Below are positions 39,526-47,064 of a DNA stretch of 64,000 nt, piece by piece. Both the position numbers and the translations under genes were made by a program. Every line of letters begins with the position of its first letter. Positions within the stretch are counted from its first letter, which is position 1. Below the pieces are notes generated by a model. The model saw only the letters and a program-made list of their open reading frames with translations. It did not search any database and was not told the DNA's origin. Source of the stretch: Hydrogenophaga sp. GTDB lineage: Bacteria > Pseudomonadota > Gammaproteobacteria > Burkholderiales > Burkholderiaceae_C. The stretch lies in NCBI GenBank assembly GCA_018333605.1, contig JAGXSV010000059.1, positions 1 to 64,000 on the forward strand. The letters run 5' to 3'.

Positions 39526-40836
39526 TCAAGGCCGAACCATCTGACAGGTGTGCGGCTGCTCGGCCTGCTGGGGGCTGAGGGTGCGAATGACGCGAAAGCC
39601 GTAGCCCGAACCCTCGACATCGAACCTCACACCGGGCGCGCCCAGGCGGTCCATCACCGCCACGGCCAGCGGCTGCTGGAACTGGTGGTCGGCAGCGCGC
39701 ATGCGGGCGCGCTGGCCGGCAACGGTCACGTCGGCTTTTTCGAGCTGGGCGGCGATGTTGGCCGCGTTGATCGGACTGCCATCGGCGCCCGCGCGTTCAA
39801 CGGCCTGCGCCAGGGACTCGATCATGAGCTGCATACGCATGTGAACGTAGTCTTCTTCCGGCTTGGGAAAGCGCTGGCGGAAGGCCTGGTAGAAAGCTTC
39901 CGATTCGCGAGTGGCCACGTTGGGAAACCAGTCGGCCACCGCCACCACTTTGCCAATACCGGCGTCGCCAATGGCAGCGGGCGCACCCAGCGCGTTGCCA
40001 TAGAAGGTGTAGAACGTGCCTTCAAATCCCACTTCGCGAGCGGCTTTCACCAGCAGCGTCAGGTCATTGCCCCAGTTGCCGGTGAGCACTGCCTGGGCGC
40101 CGCTGGCCTTGATCTTGTTGGCGTAGGGCAAAAAGTCTTTCACCCGCGCCATGGGGTGCAGTTCGTCGCCCACAATTTTCACATCGGGTCGCTTGGCCGC
40201 CAGTTGGTTGCGGGCTTCGCGCAGCACCGCGTGGCCGAAGCTGTAGTCCTGACCGATCAGGTAGATGTTTTTCAGCGCAGCGTCTTCGCGCAGCACGCTC
40301 ATGAGTGCGGTCATGCGCATGTCGGCATGGGCGTCAAACCGGAAATGCCAGTAGCTGCACTTCTCGTTGGTCAGGACAGGGTCAACGGCTGAATAGTTCA
40401 AAAACACCACTTGGCGCGACGGGTCACGTTCGTTGTGCTTGTTGATGGCGTCGATCAGGCCCGACGCCGCCGCCGAGCTGTTGCCCTGGGCGACGATGGT
40501 GATATTGCGGTCGATGGCGGAACGCAGCGCCGACAGCGCCTCTTCGGTCTGGCCCTTGCTGTCAAAGCGCTCGATCAACAGGGGCCGGTTGCCACCGGGC
40601 AGCTTCACGCCACCGCGTGCGTTCACACGCTCGGTGGCCCACACCAGGTTGCGAAACACGGCTTCGCCTGTGTTGGCAAAAGGACCCGATAAGCCTTCGA
40701 TCATGCCGATGCGAATTGGTGTGCCGCTGCTGGCTGGGACGTTCTGCGCAATGGCTGGCAGGCTGAGGCAGGCGACCATGCCCAGCACCCAGGGGATACA
40801 GCGGCGGCGCAGCGAGAAGATCGAAACGGGGTTCAT
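39526..40836 (-). CDS. Periplasmic ligand-binding protein of the branched-chain amino acid ABC type
   Basis: A 436-residue secreted protein. A Sec signal peptide covers about residues 1-30 (RRRCIPWVLGMVACLSLPAIAQ). The mature part is a type I periplasmic-binding fold (LivK/Leu-Ile-Val family), with GMIEGLSGPFANTGEAVFRN at its start. No permease or ATPase genes adjoin it, so it is an orphan binding protein, perhaps serving a transporter elsewhere. The ligand is unknown. ATG at 40836 (MNPVSIFSLR) best fits the signal peptide. Confidence 0.85.
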   Translation of the reverse strand: MNPVSIFSLRRRCIPWVLGMVACLSLPAIAQNVPASSGTPIRIGMIEGLSGPFANTGEAVFRNLVWATERVNARGGVKLPGGNRPLLIERFDSKGQTEEALSALRSAIDRNITIVAQGNSSAAASGLIDAINKHNERDPSRQVVFLNYSAVDPVLTNEKCSYWHFRFDAHADMRMTALMSVLREDAALKNIYLIGQDYSFGHAVLREARNQLAAKRPDVKIVGDELHPMARVKDFLPYANKIKASGAQAVLTGNWGNDLTLLVKAAREVGFEGTFYTFYGNALGAPAAIGDAGIGKVVAVADWFPNVATRESEAFYQAFRQRFPKPEEDYVHMRMQLMIESLAQAVERAGADGSPINAANIAAQLEKADVTVAGQRARMRAADHQFQQPLAVAVMDRLGAPGVRFDVEGSGYGFRVIRTLSPQQAEQPHTCQMVRP

Positions 40837-41023
40837 ACAGGTTCCGGAAAGTGTGGGGTGTGAGTTGGCCCGCAAGGTTTGGTGGCCGAGCCCAGTCGCC
40901 TTGAAATGGGCGGGATGGGCAATGTAACGGCTCGGGGTGGCGCAGTGTAATTCATAATTAACTTGACAAACCCTGGCGGCTCGCTGGTTTGACTTCCTGG
41001 CTTCTGTCCGACGCAGGACCCGA

Positions 41024-42121
41024 TCAAGTGCCCAGCTGAGTCAGCTCGGCCAGAGGCCAGCGAGGCCGCACATCAAAGCGGTAGCTGCTGGCGGCGGCGG
41101 GATCGGTGAACGCCAGCCCGGCCTGGGCCCGCAAGCCTGCAGCCAACGCGATCATGGCGCCGTTGTCGGTGCACAAATGCAGCTCGGGGTAGTGCACGCG
41201 CAAACCGCCTTTGGCGCAAGCGGCATTGAGTTGCCCGCGCAACAGTGCGTTGGCACCCACACCGCCCGCCACGACCAGCCGTCGCAGGCCCGTGAGCTTG
41301 ACCGCTGCCAGCGATTTTTTCACCAGCACGTCCACAATGGCCGCCTGCACGCTGGCGGCCACGTCGGCCTTTTGCTGCAGGCTCAGCGGGTCGGCCAGGT
41401 GCGTGGTAGCCGGGCCGTCCATGCTGGCGTGGGCCAGCCGCTTCACCTGGGTCAGCACCGCCGTTTTCAGGCCGGCAAACGAAAAATCGAGGTCGCCGCT
41501 GTGCAGCAGCGGGCGCGGCAGCCTGTAGGCCAGGGCATCGCCCGTCTGCGCCAGCTCGGCCAGTGCGGGACCACCGGGGTACCCCAGACCGAGCAACTTG
41601 GCCGACTTGTCAAACGCTTCACCGGCGGCGTCGTCAATGGTTTCGCCCAACAGTTCGTAGCGCCCTACGCCGTCCACCCGCATCAGCTGGGTGTGTCCGC
41701 CCGACACCAGCAGCGCCACAAACGGAAACTTAGGCGGGTCGGCGCTGAGAAATGGCGACAGCAAATGCCCTTCGAGGTGGTGCACGCCCAGCACCGGTTT
41801 GCCCAGTGCAAAGCCCAGGGCACACGCCACACCCGAACCCACCAGCAAAGCGCCCGCCAGCCCCGGCCCACGGGTGTAACCCACCGCGTCCACGGCCGAC
41901 AGCGGCAGCCCGGCCTGCGCCAGCACGGCATCGGTGAGCGGCAGCACGCGCCGTATGTGGTCGCGGCTGGCCAGCTCGGGGACCACGCCGCCATAGGCCT
42001 GGTGCATGTCAATCTGGCTGTGCAGGGCATGGCCCAACAGCCGGGGCGTGCCGGTGCCGCTGGCGTCCACCAGGGCCACGCCGGTTTCGTCACAAGACGA
42101 TTCGATTCCCAAAATCAGCAT
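41024..42121 (-). CDS. tsaD: tRNA N6-threonylcarbamoyladenosine synthase subunit TsaD
   Basis: A 365-residue enzyme that transfers threonylcarbamoyl onto A37 of ANN-reading tRNAs with TsaB and TsaE. It has the ASKHA-fold start [16 protein letters not shown], the metal histidines in HLEGHLLSP, and [20 protein letters not shown]. The ATG at 42121 is preferred; the frame is open much further upstream, but that portion lies opposite a NIT-ANTAR gene and is spurious. Confidence 0.96.
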   Translation of the reverse strand: MLILGIESSCDETGVALVDASGTGTPRLLGHALHSQIDMHQAYGGVVPELASRDHIRRVLPLTDAVLAQAGLPLSAVDAVGYTRGPGLAGALLVGSGVACALGFALGKPVLGVHHLEGHLLSPFLSADPPKFPFVALLVSGGHTQLMRVDGVGRYELLGETIDDAAGEAFDKSAKLLGLGYPGGPALAELAQTGDALAYRLPRPLLHSGDLDFSFAGLKTAVLTQVKRLAHASMDGPATTHLADPLSLQQKADVAASVQAAIVDVLVKKSLAAVKLTGLRRLVVAGGVGANALLRGQLNAACAKGGLRVHYPELHLCTDNGAMIALAAGLRAQAGLAFTDPAAASSYRFDVRPRWPLAELTQLGT

Positions 42122-42229
42122 GCCGGGAGTGTACGGGGCAGCACCATCGCAGGCGGTCGCCCTCCCCCGCCGCCCAACCCAGGCCGGCATGTTTGTTGCG
42201 TACAGCGTCCCAAACACCCCGTGGAACCC

Positions 42230-43525
42230 ATGAAATCTGCTTTGAATTTTCTGGTCGCAGCCAAACGCTGCGAAATCGCTGAGCTGCAGGCGCTGGCGCT
42301 CACCAGCGCGCTGGTGAATGTGACCGGGCGCCTGGTGCACGGACTGCAGCGTGAGCGCGGACTGTCCAACCTGTACCTGGGATCGAACGGTGCCCGGTTT
42401 GCGCCCGAGCGCCAGGCGCAGATCGGCGAAAGCCAGGGCATTGAAGGCGAACTGCGCGCCTGCTTTGACAGCCTGGACACCGATTCGGCCACGGTAGGCA
42501 ATGGCGCGCGGCTGTTCAGCCGCATCGCCTATGTGCTGCACGGGCTGGACGCCCTGCCCGGCCTGCGGGCGCAGATTGAAAGCCAGGCCTGGGCGGCCCG
42601 CAAAGCCACCGAGGCCTATGTGCGGCTGATCGCCGGACTGCTGGCGGTGGTGTTTGAAGCGGCCGACAGCGCATCCGACCCAGAAATTTCCCGCCTGCTG
42701 GTGGCGCGCTTCAACTTCATGCAGGGCAAGGAATTTGCCGGGCAAGAGCGCGCGGCCGGCTCGGCCCTGTTCGCCAGCGGACGGGCTGACGCCACCGAAC
42801 AGCAGCGCCTGCTGCACCTGATCGACTCGCAGGAACGCTGCCTGCAGGTGTTTGCCGAATTTTCCAGTGCCGCACTGAGCGCGCTGTGGTCGCAAAACCA
42901 GCCCAGCGCCACACTGGCGGAACTGGAGCGTATGCGCCGCGTGCTGTGCACGGCCACGCACGGCGCAGCACTGGACGCGAACCAGAGCCCGGTCTGGTTT
43001 GACTGCTGCAGCCAGCGCATGGACCGCATGAAGGTCGTGGAGGACCAACTGGCCCAGGAACTGTTGCGCGTGTGCGAAGAGAAAATTGCTGCAGCCCTCC
43101 GCAATCTGCAATCCTTCACTGCCCTGAGCGCCACCGCCCCCCGAGAGTCCGACGCGCTGTCGTTCTTCAAAGACGCTCAACCAGGAGGCGGCACCATGGG
43201 CCTGGCCAGCACTTCAGGAGCCGCCGGCCTTACGCCGCCCCAGGGCTATGGGCCGCACCTGGAGCGCTCGATTCTGGAGCTGGTGCAAGAACAGGCCCGG
43301 CGCCTGCAAAGCATGGGCGACGAGCTCGATACCGTACGCGCCAGTCTCAACGAACGCAAGCTGGTGGAGCGCGCCAAGGGCCTGCTGATGGCACACCGCC
43401 AGTTGAGCGAGGAAGAGGCGCACAAAACCATGCGCCAGATGGCCATGAACCAGAACCGGCGGCTGATTGAAGTTGCGGAAGCGGTGCTGGCCATGGCCGA
43501 CGTGTTGCCGGACCGCCGCCGCTGA
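42230..43525 (+). CDS. nasR: Nitrate/nitrite-sensing ANTAR antiterminator (NasR-like)
   Basis: A 431-residue cytoplasmic regulator. Residues about 30-285 match the all-helical NIT domain that senses nitrate and nitrite ([20 protein letters not shown] near the N-terminus). Residues about 365-425 are an ANTAR RNA-binding domain ([20 protein letters not shown]...[10 protein letters not shown]). In Klebsiella, NasR uses this layout to prevent termination in the nasF leader when nitrate is present. The gene is directly upstream of a leader with an intrinsic terminator and the nitrate genes, so the same role is inferred. It is divergent from tsaD by 108 bases. Confidence 0.9.
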   Translation: MKSALNFLVAAKRCEIAELQALALTSALVNVTGRLVHGLQRERGLSNLYLGSNGARFAPERQAQIGESQGIEGELRACFDSLDTDSATVGNGARLFSRIAYVLHGLDALPGLRAQIESQAWAARKATEAYVRLIAGLLAVVFEAADSASDPEISRLLVARFNFMQGKEFAGQERAAGSALFASGRADATEQQRLLHLIDSQERCLQVFAEFSSAALSALWSQNQPSATLAELERMRRVLCTATHGAALDANQSPVWFDCCSQRMDRMKVVEDQLAQELLRVCEEKIAAALRNLQSFTALSATAPRESDALSFFKDAQPGGGTMGLASTSGAAGLTPPQGYGPHLERSILELVQEQARRLQSMGDELDTVRASLNERKLVERAKGLLMAHRQLSEEEAHKTMRQMAMNQNRRLIEVAEAVLAMADVLPDRRR

Positions 43526-43637
43526 CACAGCACCCGCCCTGGGGAGATGCTGCAGTGCACAAAGACCGTGCCTGCCCGCTACGGCGCACCAAAATGAGGC
43601 CGCTCTACCCGCTCACAACATCTGATGGCTGACCGCA

Positions 43638-43675
43638 ACGGCTGACAGGGCATGCACTGTCAGCCGTCATTTTTT
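43638..43675 (+). terminator. Intrinsic terminator of the NIT-ANTAR gene
   Basis: An 11-bp perfect stem, ACGGCTGACAG (43638-43648) with CTGTCAGCCGT (43657-43667), encloses an eight-base loop and is followed by six T residues (43670-43675). It lies 113 bases after the regulator's stop and separates its transcript from the nitrate operon leader. Confidence 0.92.
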
Positions 43676-43689
43676 CAATGAAATCAAGC

Positions 43690-43770
43690 CCAGGTGCCGT
43701 GAGTCACCGTGGCAACCCTTGACCTGGCATGGTCCCTGCTTTAAACCAAGCAAAGGGGTCTGTGCCAATG
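43690..43770 (+). promoter_or_regulatory. Candidate ANTAR-bound antiterminator: two hexaloop hairpins in the nrtA leader
   Basis: Hairpin 1 is TGCCGTG (43695-43701), six-base loop AGTCAC, CGTGGCA (43708-43714). Hairpin 2 is an extended stem closed by TGGCA/TGCCA (43725-43767) with CCC-TGCTT, six-base loop TAAACC, AAGCA..GGG. Tandem stems with six-base loops before a terminator are the known ANTAR target layout. The usual loop consensus has A at position 1 and G at position 4; loop 1 has only the A and loop 2 has neither, so the assignment is tentative. No promoter could be placed with confidence between 43676 and 43694. Confidence 0.45.
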
Positions 43771-43806
43771 GCGGCCCAAACCCTGAAGTCTCACCAGACA
43801 CTGGAC

Positions 43807-43863
43807 AACGGCGTCCATCACCGTCCCGCTCACCGCGGGTCAGGCGATGGGCGCCGTTTTGTT
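43807..43863 (+). terminator. Leader terminator (attenuator) in front of nrtA
   Basis: AACGGCGTCCATC (43807-43819) pairs with GATGGGCGCCGTT (43846-43858) with one G-T wobble, followed by TTTTGTTT. A smaller CCCGC/GCGGG stem lies in its loop (43824-43838). Because it lies 35-90 bases upstream of the nrtA start and downstream of the hexaloop hairpins, it is the likely decision point for nitrate-dependent read-through. Confidence 0.8.
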
Positions 43864-43897
43864 TGGGTCACCGTTTTTTATCAGCAAGGAGTTGGAC

Positions 43898-45202
43898 ATG
43901 AGCGCACACACCACCACCCCAGCCACCACAGCCGCTGAAGCCGACACCCCTGCGGTGTTGGGCACGACCGAGGCAGGCGCTGCCTCGCGCCGCGACTTCA
44001 TCAAAAAGGGTGCGGCCACCGCCACTTTTTTCTCCACGCTGGGCCACAGCGGGGTGTGGGCGGCCGGCTCCGATGCACCCGAGAAGACCGAGATCAAGAT
44101 CGGTTTCATCCCGCTGACCGACTGTGCCAGCGTGGTCATGGCGGCCGAACTCGGTCTGGACAAAAAGTACGGCGTCAAGATCGTCCCCACCAAGGAAGCC
44201 AGCTGGGCCGGCGTACGCGACAAAGTGGTGAGCGGCGAACTCGACATGGCGCACGTGCTCTATGGCCTGGTTTATGGCCTACAGCTCGGCACCTCGGGAC
44301 CGCAGAAAGACATGGCCGTACTGATGAACCTGAACCACAACGGCCAGGCCATCACGCTGTCGAAAAAGCTGGCTGAAAAGGGGGCGGTAGACGGCCCATC
44401 GCTGGCGAAATTGATGGGCGCCGAGAAACGCGAATACACCTTCGCCCAGACCTTCCCCACCGGTACCCACGCCATGTGGCTCTACTACTGGCTGGCCAAC
44501 GCCGGTATCAACCCGTTCAAAGACACACGCGCCATCGTGGTGCCACCGCCGCAGATGGTGGCCAACATGCGCGTGGGCAACATGGACGGCTTCTGTGTGG
44601 GTGAACCCTGGAACCACCGCGCCATCATGGACGGCATCGGCATCACGGCGAACACCACGCAAGACATCTGGAAAGACCACCCCGAAAAGGTGCTGGGCAC
44701 CACGGCCGGCTTTGTGGCGAAGAACCCCAACACCGCCCGCGCTGTGACCGCTGCCATTCTGGAAGCCGGGAAGTGGATCGATGCCGGTCTGCAGAACAAA
44801 AACAAGATGGCTGAGGTCATCGCCCAGCGCTCGTACGTGAACACCAGCGTGGACGCGATCAACCAGCGCATCCTGGGCCGCTACCAGAACGGTCTGGGCA
44901 AGACCTGGGACGACCCCAACCACATGAAGTTTTACAACGACGGCTCGGTGAACTTCCCCTACCTGTCTGACGGCATGTGGTTCCTGACCCAGCACAAGCG
45001 CTGGGGCCTGCTCAAGGCCCACCCAGACTACCTGGCCGTGGCCAAGGCGGTCAACCGCATCGACATCTACAAACAAGCCGCCGCCGCCAGCAAGACCCCG
45101 CTGCCCAAGTCCGAGATGCGCAGCGCCAAGTTCATCGACGGCGTGGTGTGGGACGGGACCAACCCCGCCAAGTACGCGGACGGTTTCAAGATCAAAGCCT
45201 GA
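43898..45202 (+). CDS. nrtA: Nitrate ABC transporter substrate-binding protein
   Basis: A 434-residue periplasmic protein of the NrtA/CmpA family. A twin-arginine signal (SRRDFIKKGAATATFFSTL, about residues 29-47) indicates export in folded form by the Tat system. The mature part starts IKIGFIPLTDCASVVMAAEL and has VGNMDGFCVGEPWNHRA as a family block. It binds nitrate (possibly nitrite) for NrtB and NrtD. AAGGAG at 43886-43891 supports the ATG at 43898. It is the first gene after the attenuator. Confidence 0.92.
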   Translation: MSAHTTTPATTAAEADTPAVLGTTEAGAASRRDFIKKGAATATFFSTLGHSGVWAAGSDAPEKTEIKIGFIPLTDCASVVMAAELGLDKKYGVKIVPTKEASWAGVRDKVVSGELDMAHVLYGLVYGLQLGTSGPQKDMAVLMNLNHNGQAITLSKKLAEKGAVDGPSLAKLMGAEKREYTFAQTFPTGTHAMWLYYWLANAGINPFKDTRAIVVPPPQMVANMRVGNMDGFCVGEPWNHRAIMDGIGITANTTQDIWKDHPEKVLGTTAGFVAKNPNTARAVTAAILEAGKWIDAGLQNKNKMAEVIAQRSYVNTSVDAINQRILGRYQNGLGKTWDDPNHMKFYNDGSVNFPYLSDGMWFLTQHKRWGLLKAHPDYLAVAKAVNRIDIYKQAAAASKTPLPKSEMRSAKFIDGVVWDGTNPAKYADGFKIKA

Positions 45203-45209
45203 TCTCGAC

Positions 45210-45296
45210 GCCCCCCCCGCGCCGCGCTGCGCGCGTCCCCCCCCGCTGGGGGGCAACGCTGGCGTCCTGGCAAAGCCAGATCCGCGGCGTTCTGGT
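45210..45296 (+). repeat. Dispersed palindromic repeat, copy A (between nrtA and nrtB)
   Basis: A C-run, a CCCCCC/GGGGGG hairpin around 45236-45253, then an outer stem AACGCT/GGCGTT enclosing CTGGC-AAA-GCCAG. It matches copies at 17908, 61251 and 63089. Here it occupies most of the nrtA-nrtB intergenic space and may reduce expression of downstream genes or protect the upstream messenger; this is inference. Confidence 0.8.
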
Positions 45297-45342
45297 TTTG
45301 AAGGCACCTCTCCCGTCGCTATGTACTGAAAGGACATCCACC

Positions 45343-46251
45343 ATGGTTGCCGCTGTTTTCCATTCTCCGCTGGAGGCGCCGCTCGCACCGGCCGCCGACG
45401 CCACGACTTCTGCCTCCGTCAAAGCCATGACCAGCACCCCCGCACCCACCCCCCGCAAAACCGCACGCGACTTTCGGGGCCTGTGGATGGCGGTGCTGCC
45501 GCCGGTGATGGGGCTGGCCTGCCTGGTGTTGCTGTGGCAACTGATCGCCAGCACCAGCAACAGCGGCATTCCGAAGCCGCTGGAAACCTGGACGCAAGCG
45601 GTGCAGGTGTTCTCGGACCCGTTTTACAGCGAAGGCCCCAACGACCAAGGGATCGGCTGGAACGTGCTGGCCTCCCTGCAGCGCGTGGCCATCGGCTTCG
45701 GGCTGGCAGCGCTGGTCGGCATCCCCGCTGGCTTCGCCATCGGCCGCTTCGAGTTTTTGAGCCGCATGATCAACCCGCTCATCAGCCTGCTGCGCCCGGT
45801 GTCGCCGCTGGCCTGGCTGCCCATTGGCCTGCTGGTGTTCAAGGGTGCCGACCCGGCCGCTATCTGGACCATTTTCATCTGCTCCATCTGGCCCATGATC
45901 ATCAACACCGCGGTGGGCGTGCAGCGCGTGCCGCAGGACTACATGAACGTGGCCCGCGTGCTGAACCTGAGCGAGTGGAAGATATTTACCAAGATTTTGT
46001 TTCCCGCCGTGCTGCCCTACCTGCTGACCGGCGTGCGCCTGGCCGTGGGCACGGCCTGGCTGGTGATCGTGGCGGCCGAGATGCTGACCGGCGGCGTGGG
46101 CATCGGCTTCTGGGTCTGGGACGAATGGAACAACCTCAATGTGTCCAGCATCATCATCGCGATTTTCGTCATCGGCATTGTGGGTCTGCTGCTCGAATTC
46201 GCGCTCATCAAGATCGCCACCCTGTTCACGTTCGAGGAAGTCAAGTCATGA
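45343..46251 (+). CDS. nrtB: Nitrate ABC transporter permease
   Basis: A 302-residue inner-membrane permease with about six helices and the binding-protein-dependent transport signature around LNLSEWKIFTKILFPAVLPY. The first about 45 residues (alanine-, proline- and threonine-rich) are a variable cytoplasmic extension. AAAGGA at 45329-45334 supports the ATG at 45343. Its stop overlaps the nrtD start (ATGA). Confidence 0.92.
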   Translation: MVAAVFHSPLEAPLAPAADATTSASVKAMTSTPAPTPRKTARDFRGLWMAVLPPVMGLACLVLLWQLIASTSNSGIPKPLETWTQAVQVFSDPFYSEGPNDQGIGWNVLASLQRVAIGFGLAALVGIPAGFAIGRFEFLSRMINPLISLLRPVSPLAWLPIGLLVFKGADPAAIWTIFICSIWPMIINTAVGVQRVPQDYMNVARVLNLSEWKIFTKILFPAVLPYLLTGVRLAVGTAWLVIVAAEMLTGGVGIGFWVWDEWNNLNVSSIIIAIFVIGIVGLLLEFALIKIATLFTFEEVKS

Positions 46252-47054
46252 ACAACGACGCCAAGTACATCGACATCCAGAACGTCGAACAGACCTTCAA
46301 GACCAAGAAGGGTAACTTCCCCGCCCTGCGCGACATCAACCTGTCGGTGGCCAAGGGTGAGTTTGTGGCGCTCATTGGGCACTCGGGCTGCGGCAAGTCC
46401 ACCTTGCTCAACCTGATTGCCGGCCTGACCACCCCCACCCAGGGCGTGCTGCTGTGCGCCGACCGCGAGATCGCCGGCCCCGGCCCCGAGCGCGCGGTGG
46501 TGTTCCAGAACCATTCGCTGCTGCCCTGGCTCACGTGTTTCGAAAACGTGTACCTGGCCGTGGAGCGCGTGTTCGCCGCCACCGAAAACAAAGCCCAGCT
46601 GAAGGCGCGCACCGAAGCCGCGCTGGCCCTGGTGGGCCTGATGCCCGCCGCCCAGAAACGCCCTGGCGAAATCTCGGGCGGCATGAAGCAACGCGTGGGC
46701 ATTGCCCGCGCCCTTTCCATGGAACCCAAGGTACTGCTCATGGACGAACCCTTTGGCGCGCTCGACGCCCTCACCCGCGCCAAGCTGCAAGACGAGTTGC
46801 TGGACATCGTGGCGCGCACGCACAGCACGGTGGTGATGGTGACCCACGACGTGGACGAAGCGGTGCTGCTCAGCGACAAGATCGTGATGATGACCAACGG
46901 CCCCGCCGCCACCATTGGCGAGGTGTTGAGCGTGGACCTGCCGCGTCCGCGCAGCCGTGTGGCCCTGGCCGACGATCCGCAGTATCTGCAGTACAGAAAA
47001 GCGGTCATTGACTTCCTCTACACGCGCCAGGCGCATGTAGAAAAAGTGGCTTGA
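46248..47054 (+). CDS. nrtD: Nitrate ABC transporter ATP-binding protein
   Basis: A 268-residue ATPase energising nitrate import. Walker A is GHSGCGKST near residue 43, the ABC signature is EISGGMKQRVGIARAL near residue 142, Walker B is VLLMDEPFGALDAL, and the switch histidine lies in VMVTHDVDEAV. Overlap with nrtB by four bases suggests coupled translation. It lacks the fused binding domain found in cyanobacterial NrtC. Confidence 0.93.
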   Translation: MNNDAKYIDIQNVEQTFKTKKGNFPALRDINLSVAKGEFVALIGHSGCGKSTLLNLIAGLTTPTQGVLLCADREIAGPGPERAVVFQNHSLLPWLTCFENVYLAVERVFAATENKAQLKARTEAALALVGLMPAAQKRPGEISGGMKQRVGIARALSMEPKVLLMDEPFGALDALTRAKLQDELLDIVARTHSTVVMVTHDVDEAVLLSDKIVMMTNGPAATIGEVLSVDLPRPRSRVALADDPQYLQYRKAVIDFLYTRQAHVEKVA

Positions 47055-47064
47055 GGAGAACCCC

